Assembly: GCF_014648075.1 (NCBI RefSeq)
Contig: NZ_BMQK01000001.1
Coordinates: 682,001-746,000, forward strand
Direction: 5' to 3'
Length of the DNA stretch: 64,000 nt
Source of the DNA: Streptomyces ruber
GTDB lineage: Bacteria > Actinomycetota > Actinomycetes > Streptomycetales > Streptomycetaceae
How positions within the stretch are numbered: the stretch's first letter is position 1; each line of letters starts with the position of its first letter. Position numbers and translations under genes: made by a program. Under the pieces are notes generated by a model that was given only the letters and a program-made list of their open reading frames with translations, ran no database searches and was not told the DNA's origin. This document shows, one piece after another, positions 10,081 to 18,160 of this stretch.

Positions 10081-10365
10081 TTACTCCTTACCCGAGTCCC
10101 TCTGGCCGTCCTGGGAGTCCTGGGCGTCCTCCGCGAGCGCCGCGTCCAGCCGCTCGCGCGCGCCGTCGAGCCAGCGGCGGCACACCTTGGCCAGCTCCTC
10201 GCCCCGCTCCCACAGGGCGAGGGACTCCTCCAGGCTCGTGCCGCCCGCCTCCAGCCGCCGTACGACCTCGATCAGCTCGTCGCGCGCCTGCTCGTAGCCG
10301 AGCGTCCCGCCCGCCTCGACGGCCCCGCCGGCCCCGGCGTCCTCGCTCACCTTGCTGCTGGTCAT
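10081..10365 (-). CDS. xseB: Exonuclease VII small subunit
   Basis: The 94-residue helical protein has the XseB core [20 protein letters not shown], then [23 protein letters not shown]. It partners XseA to degrade single-stranded DNA to oligonucleotides. The ATG at 10365 is chosen because GGGTGGGA lies immediately upstream; an in-frame GTG at 10374 falls inside that site. It starts 11 bp after the xseA stop, so the pair forms an operon. The acidic C-terminal tail is variable in the family. Confidence 0.9.
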   Translation of the reverse strand: MTSSKVSEDAGAGGAVEAGGTLGYEQARDELIEVVRRLEAGGTSLEESLALWERGEELAKVCRRWLDGARERLDAALAEDAQDSQDGQRDSGKE

Positions 10366-10375
10366 GCTTCCCACC

Positions 10376-11584
10376 CTAAATGTCCACTCGTACGGTCATC
10401 TCGCCCCCGGCCACCCGTGCCCGCAGCGGCTCGTCGGCCGTGACCTCCTCGGGCGCGCGCACGACCTCGCCGTCGGCCTTCTGCAGCACCGCGTAGCCCC
10501 GCTGGAGGGTCGCCGCGGGGGAGAGGGCCACCACGCGCGCGTGGGTGTGCGTCAGCTCCGACAGGGAACGGTCCAGGTGGTGGCCGAAACAGCGGCGGCC
10601 GCGGTCGAGCAGCGCGGCCACCTGGTCCGCGCGCTCGTCGACCATCCGGTGCGGATCCTCCATGGAGGGCCGGGCCAGCGCGTTCGCGAGTCCGCGCTCC
10701 TCGCGCTCCAGGTACGCCCCTACACAACGCCGCGCACGGTCGCGCAGCCAGCGCACCCGCTCGTACTCCTCGCCCACGTCCGGCACGACCTTCTTGGCGG
10801 CGTCGGTCGGGGTGGACGCGCGCAGGTCGGCCACGTAGTCGAGGAGCGGCGTGTCCGGCTCGTGCCCGATCGCCGACACCACCGGCGTACGGCAGGCGGC
10901 GACGGCCCGGACGAGCTGCTCGTCGGAGAACGGCAGCAGGTCCTCCACGCTGCCGCCGCCCCGCGCCACGATGATCACGTCCACGTCGTCCAGCGCGTCC
11001 AGCTCCTTCACGGCCTGGACGACCTGCGGGACCGCGTGCACCCCCTGCACCGGGACGTTGCGCACCTCGAAGCGGACGGCCGGCCAGCGGTGCCGGGCGT
11101 TCTCCAGCACGTCCCGCTCGGCGGCCGAGGCACGGCCGCAGACCAGCCCGACGCGCTGCGGCAGGAACGGCAGTGGCTTCTTGCGCTCGGCCGCGAACAG
11201 CCCCTCCGCGGTCAGCGACTTCTTCAGCTGCTCCAGCCGCGCGAGCAGCTCGCCCACCCCGACCGGCCGTATCTCCGCGGCCCGCAGGGAGAGCTGGCCC
11301 CGTGGCGCGTACCACTCCGGCTTCGCGTGCACCACGACGCGAGCGCCCTCGCTGACGACGTCGGCGATCGCGTCGAACACCTGCCGGTAGCAGGTGACGC
11401 TCACGGAGATGTCGTGCGACGGGTCGCGCAGCGTCATGAAGACGACGCCCGCGCCCGGGCGCCGCGACAGCTGGGTGATCTGCCCCTCGACCCACACGGC
11501 GCCGAGCCGGTCGATCCATCCCCCGATGAGCCGCGACACCTCGCCGACGGGCAGCGGGGCGTCCGCGGACGTAGTCAGTGCCAT
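10376..11584 (-). CDS. xseA: Exonuclease VII large subunit
   Basis: The 402-residue catalytic subunit has an N-terminal OB fold ([26 protein letters not shown]) and the catalytic region [20 protein letters not shown], then [21 protein letters not shown] long helical segment and the C-terminal LQRGYAVL follow. It acts in recombination and repair with XseB. The ATG at 11584 ([13 protein letters not shown]) gives the usual family length; the frame extends to 11608 without a better signal. It is divergent from ispH with a 110-bp shared promoter region. Confidence 0.95.
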   Translation of the reverse strand: MALTTSADAPLPVGEVSRLIGGWIDRLGAVWVEGQITQLSRRPGAGVVFMTLRDPSHDISVSVTCYRQVFDAIADVVSEGARVVVHAKPEWYAPRGQLSLRAAEIRPVGVGELLARLEQLKKSLTAEGLFAAERKKPLPFLPQRVGLVCGRASAAERDVLENARHRWPAVRFEVRNVPVQGVHAVPQVVQAVKELDALDDVDVIIVARGGGSVEDLLPFSDEQLVRAVAACRTPVVSAIGHEPDTPLLDYVADLRASTPTDAAKKVVPDVGEEYERVRWLRDRARRCVGAYLEREERGLANALARPSMEDPHRMVDERADQVAALLDRGRRCFGHHLDRSLSELTHTHARVVALSPAATLQRGYAVLQKADGEVVRAPEEVTADEPLRARVAGGEMTVRVDI

Positions 11585-11694
11585 GCGCCCGAGGGTAATG
11601 GGCACCACCGACAGAGCCGCCGGCCCCGAGTCCCGGGATGCGCGGCCGGGACGTGATCCACGACCGGCCGGACACGGCCCGTACGATGGTTCGC

Positions 11695-12714
11695 ATGACT
11701 GCTCAGCCTGGCCGCCGTGTCCTCCTCGCCGCCCCGCGCGGTTACTGCGCGGGCGTCGACCGTGCCGTGATCGCCGTCGAGAAGGCCCTGGAGCAGTACG
11801 GGGCCCCGGTCTACGTCCGCCACGAGATCGTCCACAACAAATACGTCGTGCAGACCCTGGAGAAGAAGGGCGCGATCTTCGTCGAACGGACGGAGGAGGT
11901 GCCCCCGGGCAACATCGTCATGTTCTCCGCGCACGGTGTCGCCCCGACCGTCCACGAGGAGGCGAAGCGGGGCCGCCTCGCGACCATCGACGCCACCTGC
12001 CCGCTGGTCACCAAGGTCCACAAGGAAGCGATCCGCTACGCCAAGGACGACTTCGACATCCTCCTGATCGGGCACGAGGGCCACGAGGAGGTCATCGGCA
12101 CCTCCGGCGAGGCCCCGGACCACATCCAGCTCGTCGACGGCCCCGAGGACGTCGCCAAGGTCGAGGTCCGCGACCCGTCCAAGGTCGTCTGGCTCTCCCA
12201 GACCACGCTCTCCGTCGACGAGACCATGGAGACGGTCGACGCGCTGAAGGAGAAGTTCCCGCAGCTCGTCTCCCCGCCCAGCGACGACATCTGCTACGCC
12301 ACGCAGAACCGCCAGCTCGCCGTGAAGCAGATGGGCGCCGAGGCGGACCTGGTGATCGTGGTGGGGTCGCGCAACTCCTCCAACTCCAAGCGGCTCGTCG
12401 AGGTCGCCAAGCTCGCGGGCGCGCGCGACGCGCACCTGGTCGACTTCGCCGACGAGATCGACGAGGCCTGGCTGGAGAGCGTGACGACGGTCGGTGTCAC
12501 CTCGGGCGCCTCCGTGCCGGAGATCCTCGTGGAGCAGGTCCTGGAGTGGCTGTCGCAGCGCGGCTTCGAGGACGTCGAGATCGTCAAGGCCGCCGAGGAG
12601 TCGATCATCTTCTCGCTGCCCAAGGAGCTCCGCCGCGACCTGCGCGAGGAGGCGGCGACGCTGGTGGCGGAGCGCACGGGCACGGGGCAGGGACAGGACA
12701 CGACCGGCGCGTGA
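11695..12714 (+). CDS. ispH: 4-hydroxy-3-methylbut-2-enyl diphosphate reductase IspH (LytB)
   Basis: The 339-residue enzyme performs the last step of the MEP isoprenoid pathway, giving IPP and DMAPP. The three cluster cysteines are visible in [25 protein letters not shown] and [21 protein letters not shown] and FSAHGVAP also match the family. The ATG at 11695 is chosen because it is followed directly by the conserved start region. A TACGAT at 11681-11686, about 9 bp before the ATG, suggests a leaderless transcript. It is divergent from xseA. Confidence 0.95.
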   Translation: MTAQPGRRVLLAAPRGYCAGVDRAVIAVEKALEQYGAPVYVRHEIVHNKYVVQTLEKKGAIFVERTEEVPPGNIVMFSAHGVAPTVHEEAKRGRLATIDATCPLVTKVHKEAIRYAKDDFDILLIGHEGHEEVIGTSGEAPDHIQLVDGPEDVAKVEVRDPSKVVWLSQTTLSVDETMETVDALKEKFPQLVSPPSDDICYATQNRQLAVKQMGAEADLVIVVGSRNSSNSKRLVEVAKLAGARDAHLVDFADEIDEAWLESVTTVGVTSGASVPEILVEQVLEWLSQRGFEDVEIVKAAEESIIFSLPKELRRDLREEAATLVAERTGTGQGQDTTGA

Positions 12715-12969
12715 CGCGCGCTCCGGCGCGTGGACCGCGGGACGGACCCCACACGGACCGGGTGCGGACCGGGTGCGGGCCGGGCATGACGGCCGCGCTC
12801 GCGTCCGCGCCGGTGCGCGTGTGCCGGAGTGAGTGCGCGGAGTGCGCGGAGTGCGCCGGCGCGGGAAGAGCGGCCGGCCGGGCGGGTGGTGTCCGGTCCG
12901 GCACCTCACGAGCAGCGGCTGTGCCCCGCGCCGGACTTCGCCGTCCGCCGTACGACGTAACGTGGGTCC

Positions 12970-13713
12970 ATGCAGATCTTCGGCGTTGACATCGGCGGGT
13001 CCGGGATCAAGGGCGCCCCCGTGGACCTGGAACGGGGCGACCTCGCGGACGAGCGCTACAAGGCACTGACCCCGCATCCGGCCGCTCCGGAGGCGGTGGC
13101 CGACACCGTGAAGGAGGTCGTCGACCACTTCGGCTGGACGGGCCCGGTCGGCGTCACCTTCCCCGGCGTCGTCGCCGGCGGCACCACGATCCGCACGGCG
13201 GCCAACGTCGACAAGAACTGGATCGGGATCGACGCGCGCACCCTGCTCGGCGAGCGCCTGGGCGGCCTGCCGGTGACGGTGCTGAACGATGCCGACGCGG
13301 CGGGCGTGGCCGAGATGCGGTTCGGCGCCGGCCGGAACCGGCGGGGCACGGTCATCATGCTCACCTTCGGCACCGGCATCGGCAGCGCGCTGTTCATGGA
13401 CGGTGCCCTCGTGCCGAACACGGAGCTGGGCCACCTGGAGCTGAACGGCCACGACGCGGAGAAGCGCGCGTCCAGCCGGGCCAGGGAGGACGAGGACCTG
13501 TCCTGGGAGCGCTGGGCGCGCCGCGTCTCGAAGTACCTGGCGCACGTGGAGATGCTCTTCTCGCCGGAGCTGTTCGTCATCGGCGGGGGCGTGAGCCGCA
13601 AGGCCCACAAGTTCCTGCCGCTGCTGGAGGGCGTCGAGGCGGAGATCGTCCCGGCGGAGCTGCAGAACAACGCGGGCATCGTGGGGGCGGCGATGCGGGC
13701 GGCGATGGGCTAG
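12970..13713 (+). CDS. ppgK: Polyphosphate glucokinase (ROK family)
   Basis: The 247-residue ROK kinase starts with the phosphate-binding FGVDIGGSGIKGAPVDL. It then has VGVTFPGVV, NDADAAGVAE, a second phosphate loop MLTFGTGIGSALF and the substrate-binding NTELGHLEL. It phosphorylates glucose using polyphosphate (or ATP in many members). The zinc cysteine cluster of typical ROK repressors is absent and there is no DNA-binding domain, which fits PpgK. Its end lies 10 bp from the end of the convergent DUF6542 gene with no terminator between. Confidence 0.9.
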   Translation: MQIFGVDIGGSGIKGAPVDLERGDLADERYKALTPHPAAPEAVADTVKEVVDHFGWTGPVGVTFPGVVAGGTTIRTAANVDKNWIGIDARTLLGERLGGLPVTVLNDADAAGVAEMRFGAGRNRRGTVIMLTFGTGIGSALFMDGALVPNTELGHLELNGHDAEKRASSRAREDEDLSWERWARRVSKYLAHVEMLFSPELFVIGGGVSRKAHKFLPLLEGVEAEIVPAELQNNAGIVGAAMRAAMG

Positions 13714-13723
13714 CGGCCCGCGC

Positions 13724-14443
13724 TCACGCGGTGCGGTGCCGTGGCCGCGGCGACCGGACCGGTTGCCGGGCGACCGGCCTGCGACGCGCCGGCCGCACCC
13801 TGCGTACGGTCGCGATCGCACCCGCGAGGAGCGTGCCGCCGTACAGCCAGCCCGCCGCCATGGCGAGCGCGGTGAGCAGACCCACCAGACGCCCCGTGAG
13901 CCCGTCGCCCCCCGCCACGGGGAGCAGTCCGACGGCGAACGCGATCGGTACGAGGACGGGCGCGGTGAGCATGTCGCCCCGCCGCACCCACAGCGCGGTC
14001 AGCACGCTGACGGGCAGGAACAGCACGCCGTACGCCACCAGCGACGCATCGAGCAACAGTTGGTCCACTCCGCCCAGCGCGAGCATCGACACACCGCAGA
14101 AGAGCGCCCCGCCGAGCCCCGTCAGCCTCGGGTTCGGCAGCCGCGGCAACCGCCGCAGCCGCCGCAGGACGCGGCCCGCGGAGGCCGGTGACTTCGGCGG
14201 CGCCGGGGCAGGGGCAGCGCGCCGGCCCGGGAGAGCGGCGACGGCTCCTCGCCCGCGTCCGCCGGCCGTCCGGCCCGGCGGACGCGCGGACCGCCCTGGC
14301 GGGGGTCTGTCCCGGCCCGCCTGCGACGGGACAGGAGCGCCATGGCGGCCATGGCGCTGTCCGTGCCCACCATGTCCGTGCCCGCCGTGCCCGCCGTGTC
14401 CGTGTCCGTGTCCGGGCTGAAGACGCGTCCTGTGCTGCTCCAT
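13724..14443 (-). CDS. DUF6542 membrane protein with a His/Gly-rich N-terminus
   Basis: The 239-residue protein has a low-complexity N-terminus dominated by GH and GGHG repeats (residues about 10-35). A Pro/Arg-rich stretch follows, then a C-terminal hydrophobic region with about four membrane helices (GLGGALFCGVSMLALGG, SLVAYGVLFLPVSVLTALW, VLVPIAFAVGLLPV, LVGLLTALAMAAGWLYGG). The hydrophobic part fits the DUF6542 family of streptomycetes. The His-rich segment could bind metal, but may be simple-repeat expansion (GTGTCC units at 14397-14414). It is transcribed divergently from ychF. Confidence 0.7.
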   Translation of the reverse strand: MEQHRTRLQPGHGHGHGGHGGHGHGGHGQRHGRHGAPVPSQAGRDRPPPGRSARPPGRTAGGRGRGAVAALPGRRAAPAPAPPKSPASAGRVLRRLRRLPRLPNPRLTGLGGALFCGVSMLALGGVDQLLLDASLVAYGVLFLPVSVLTALWVRRGDMLTAPVLVPIAFAVGLLPVAGGDGLTGRLVGLLTALAMAAGWLYGGTLLAGAIATVRRVRPARRRPVARQPVRSPRPRHRTA

Positions 14444-14673
14444 CGGGCCAACATAAATCGTTTAATGTGCCGATTCGCCCCTCTGACACGCCGGACGGCA
14501 GAGCTTGACCCGGTGTTCGACAGGCCCGCCGGAGCGACAGCCCGCACGCCGTAGACTGGTGGATCGGCCCGCGCGTCATCCCTGTCGGCAGTGTGCAACG
14601 GAAGACCTGAGAGACCGGGGCCGGGGAACCGAAACCCAGTCCTCCACCATCCTCACGTACGGGAAGTCGCAAC

Positions 14674-15762
<1,089 letters not shown>

Positions 15763-16095
15763 CCGTTCCGGCTTCCTGGCCTCGGTAACGAAGCTGCAGG
15801 TCAGGAAGCTTGTCGAGGCGTATGACTGCCGCGTTCGCGGAGTTCCCCCACACCGTTCGTGAGCCGGCGCACCGCAGCCGTTCGCATGTGTTCGCAGGAC
15901 CGAGGCCTGGCATGGTCACCGGAAGCGGTGGGTGACGGCTCGGTCGCGGTGACGGCTGCTGGGTTCCAGCTGGCTCGTTCGGCGTGTGGTCATGTGCCGT
16001 GGTGGTGCGTGATTCCTGCTCCCCGGTCGGCCGGACGAGAGGGCAGTCCGACCCGGGGGTGCGTCGGCAACGTCTGCCGGAGACCCGCTCGCGGG
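15763..16095. other. Noncoding stretch between ychF and the toxin-antitoxin pair
   Basis: No supported gene. The part from about 15868 shares patches of sequence with 26528-26641, the region beyond the second, broken VapC copy. The duplication therefore extends past the toxin stop codon. Confidence 0.5.
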
Positions 16096-16488
16096 TCAGA
16101 CGGTGCGGATGACGGGAGCGGGCTTGACGTCCTGGGTGTCGACGAGTGCGCGGATGTCGTCCGGGTCGGAGGTCCAGACAATGGCGCCGAGGCCGGCCGC
16201 CATGACGGCGACGGTGGCGTCGACGATGTCGGCGGTGCCGGCCTTGCCGCAGAGGATGCCGGCGGCCTTGGCGGTTTCGAGGCCCACGGGCACGACGTGG
16301 CATCCTGCGAGGAACTTGCCGAGCCTGACCTGGCGGCGTGCGTCCCGCCAGGCCTGGCTGACGACGACGGAGGGAACGTGGATGTCCCGGCCGTCGTCGA
16401 GAGCCAGACTGTGGCGAGCCCACATGCGCCGGTCACCGTTGTCGATGGCGATCAGTGCACCGGCGTCGTACAGGTAGGGGATGTTCAC
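16096..16488 (-). CDS. PIN-domain toxin (VapC-like)
   Basis: The 130-residue protein has a PIN ribonuclease layout. Acidic residues fall at the expected places: YDAGALIAID at the N-terminus, GTADIVDATVAVMAAGLGA in the middle and TSDPDDIRALV near the end. VapC toxins cleave tRNA or rRNA and are held inactive by the partner antitoxin. The GTG at 16488 overlaps the antitoxin stop by GTGA, the usual coupling in such pairs. A frame starting at 16596 is only an extension through the antitoxin. A damaged second copy of the 3' two-thirds lies at 26642-26912. Confidence 0.8.
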   Translation of the reverse strand: MNIPYLYDAGALIAIDNGDRRMWARHSLALDDGRDIHVPSVVVSQAWRDARRQVRLGKFLAGCHVVPVGLETAKAAGILCGKAGTADIVDATVAVMAAGLGAIVWTSDPDDIRALVDTQDVKPAPVIRTV

Positions 16489-16751
16489 GCTGCCGAGACT
16501 CCCGGGCTGCTGAGGTATTCGGCGTCGGCGGCGGCCATGTCGGCGCGCGCGGCGGCGAGCTCCTCCGGGGTGAAGGCGCCGTGTTCGGCCTGCCACTCCC
16601 GTATCACCGCCCGGCCGGCCCGCAGCCGCAGCTCCCGCTCGGCCGCTCCGGCGACGAGCCGGGAGAGCGGGATGCCCTCCTCCTCGGCGGCACCGGCCAG
16701 GGCCTCGACCAGGGATTCATCGAGGGTGATGGTCACCTTCTTGCTTGCCAT
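16485..16751 (-). CDS. Ribbon-helix-helix antitoxin (VapB-like)
   Basis: The 88-residue protein begins with an RHH DNA-binding core: KKVTITLDESLVEALAG, then GIPLSRLVAGAAERELRL. An acidic tail (FTPEELAAARADMAAADAEY) is the likely toxin-binding part. The ATG at 16751 is chosen because the core starts right after it; a longer frame to 16829 has no domain. A palindrome lies 8-23 bp upstream, so autoregulation is likely. Confidence 0.8.
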   Translation of the reverse strand: MASKKVTITLDESLVEALAGAAEEEGIPLSRLVAGAAERELRLRAGRAVIREWQAEHGAFTPEELAAARADMAAADAEYLSSPGVSAA

Positions 16752-16758
16752 GCAAACA

Positions 16759-16774
16759 CCATAGCGCGGTATGG
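16759..16774 (-). promoter_or_regulatory. Operator-like palindrome and -10 element of the vapBC-like pair
   Basis: CCATA-GCGCGG-TATGG is a 5-bp inverted repeat with a 6-bp spacer. Read on the minus strand it contains TATGGT about 8 bp before the ATG, so it can serve both as -10 element of a near-leaderless transcript and as the site for the RHH antitoxin. Confidence 0.45.
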
Positions 16775-16829
16775 CGGCGGTGTGAGGGTAGGCAGTCGAC
16801 ATGAGGGGCAGCGGAAGGCGGCCTTCCAT

Positions 16830-18104
16830 TCAGTGCGCCACGGCGGCGGTCCGGGCGGCGAGGAGGGCCGCGGCCGGGTCGGCGGTGGCGGGAGCGCAGG
16901 GCCACCACTCGGCGGCGGTGCCGCGGCCTTCGCGGACATAGGGGTGCCATCGGTGGTCGGGGCCGAGGCGGATCTGGATGCCTTCGACGTCGACGGTGAG
17001 GCGGTTGCGCCAGACGCGCAGGGGCGGGGTGCCGGCGGTCCCGTCCGCGGTGTCGGGAGAGGTCAGGGCGGTGCGGGCCGCGGCCATGGCCGCGGGGTCG
17101 GGGGTGAGGGAGGCGCGGGCGGTGGCGACGCCGGCCGGTCCGCTGTGGCGGTGGGCGCGGACCAGGCGGGCGAAGTCCAGCGGGGGCAGGCCGGCGGCGC
17201 GCACGAGGTGGTGGAAGCGGGCCTCGCCGATGCCGGAGGCGGCGAGACGTACGGCGTCCTCGACGGGCGTGGAGACGAGTGAGGCGGTGTGCCCGGCGGC
17301 GAGGCGGCGGGCGCGCCGGGCGGTGTCCTGGGTGAGTGTGCCGAGGTCGTCCAGGGTGAAGGAGGCGTCGGGTGGGGGCGTACTGGTGAGCGGGGGAGGG
17401 ACCGCTTCGGGAGCGGCGGCGCCGGGTGGGTTCTCGGCCGGTTCGGATGCGGGCGGTGCGAAGGTGCCGTCCCAGGAGGTGAACGCCGCGCGGGCGGGCA
17501 CGCCCCGGCTGCCGGGCGCGCTGCCGACCGGTGACGCGGCGCCGGTGAGGGCTCGGCGGCGGGTACGCAGCGCGGTGAGAACCGCGTCCTTGGTGCGGCC
17601 GCGCAGGGTGAGCAGCCAGAAGGGATCGGAGTCGAGATGGGCGGCGGTGGCGTAGCACAGGGCGGCGGCGTGCTTGCAGGGGTGGCCCCAGTCGGGGCAG
17701 GAGCACTCCGGGTCCAGTTCGCCCGGTTCGGGCAGCAGGGGTACGCCTGCGGCGCGGGCGTCGTCGACGAGGTCGGCGGGCATCTCGCCGTCGAGGAGGG
17801 CGGCGGTACGGCCGGCCCGGGCGGCGATGGTGTCGAGGAGGGTCTCCCACTGTGCGTCGGTGAGGACGCGGAGGCGGACCGTCGAGTCGTAGGGCCGGGG
17901 AGCGCTGCCCTCGACCTTGGCGCGCAGTGCTCCGGGGGCGGCGGTGACCGGGCCGACCATGCCCTTGCGGGCGTAGGTGCGGCCTCGGGAGAGACGTCCG
18001 GCGTCGAGGGTGGAGCCCTCCAGGGCGTCCACCCAGGCCCGGCCCCACCAGGTGGCGGCGAAGGCGCGCGTGCCACTGCGGGGGGCCTTGCGGGCGGGGG
18101 TCAT
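16830..18104 (-). CDS. SWIM zinc-finger protein
   Basis: The 424-residue protein carries one clear SWIM motif, ECSCPDWGHPCKHAAAL (residues 134-150), with ligands Cys135, Cys137, Cys144 and His146. The N-terminal WWGRAWVDALE and RGRTYARKGMV patterns are those seen in SWIM proteins encoded beside SNF2 helicases. A Pro/Ala-rich central linker and a conserved C-terminal domain without a recognised name follow. SWIM domains bind DNA or proteins. Its ATG is reached through an ATGA overlap with the mini-ORF 18101-18160, placing it in one transcription unit with the helicase. Confidence 0.85.
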   Translation of the reverse strand: MTPARKAPRSGTRAFAATWWGRAWVDALEGSTLDAGRLSRGRTYARKGMVGPVTAAPGALRAKVEGSAPRPYDSTVRLRVLTDAQWETLLDTIAARAGRTAALLDGEMPADLVDDARAAGVPLLPEPGELDPECSCPDWGHPCKHAAALCYATAAHLDSDPFWLLTLRGRTKDAVLTALRTRRRALTGAASPVGSAPGSRGVPARAAFTSWDGTFAPPASEPAENPPGAAAPEAVPPPLTSTPPPDASFTLDDLGTLTQDTARRARRLAAGHTASLVSTPVEDAVRLAASGIGEARFHHLVRAAGLPPLDFARLVRAHRHSGPAGVATARASLTPDPAAMAAARTALTSPDTADGTAGTPPLRVWRNRLTVDVEGIQIRLGPDHRWHPYVREGRGTAAEWWPCAPATADPAAALLAARTAAVAH

Positions 18105-18160
18105 GCCGTGAGCTCCTCGGTCGTGCGGGTCGTGCGGGTCGTACAGGTCGTGCGGGTCAT
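18101..18160 (-). CDS. 19-codon bridging mini-ORF between the SNF2 and SWIM genes
   Basis: The ATG (18158-18160) overlaps the SNF2 stop by ATGA, and its own stop (18101-18103) overlaps the SWIM ATG by ATGA. The product would be MTRTTCTTRTTRTTEELTA, made mostly from ACCCGCACG-type 9-bp repeats. The DNA before its start (AAGGAGTTCGACGC) resembles the DNA before the SWIM start (GAGGAGCTCACGGC), consistent with tandem duplication of the junction. It may only transmit ribosomes by coupling; a function for the peptide is not supported. Confidence 0.5.
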   Translation of the reverse strand: MTRTTCTTRTTRTTEELTA

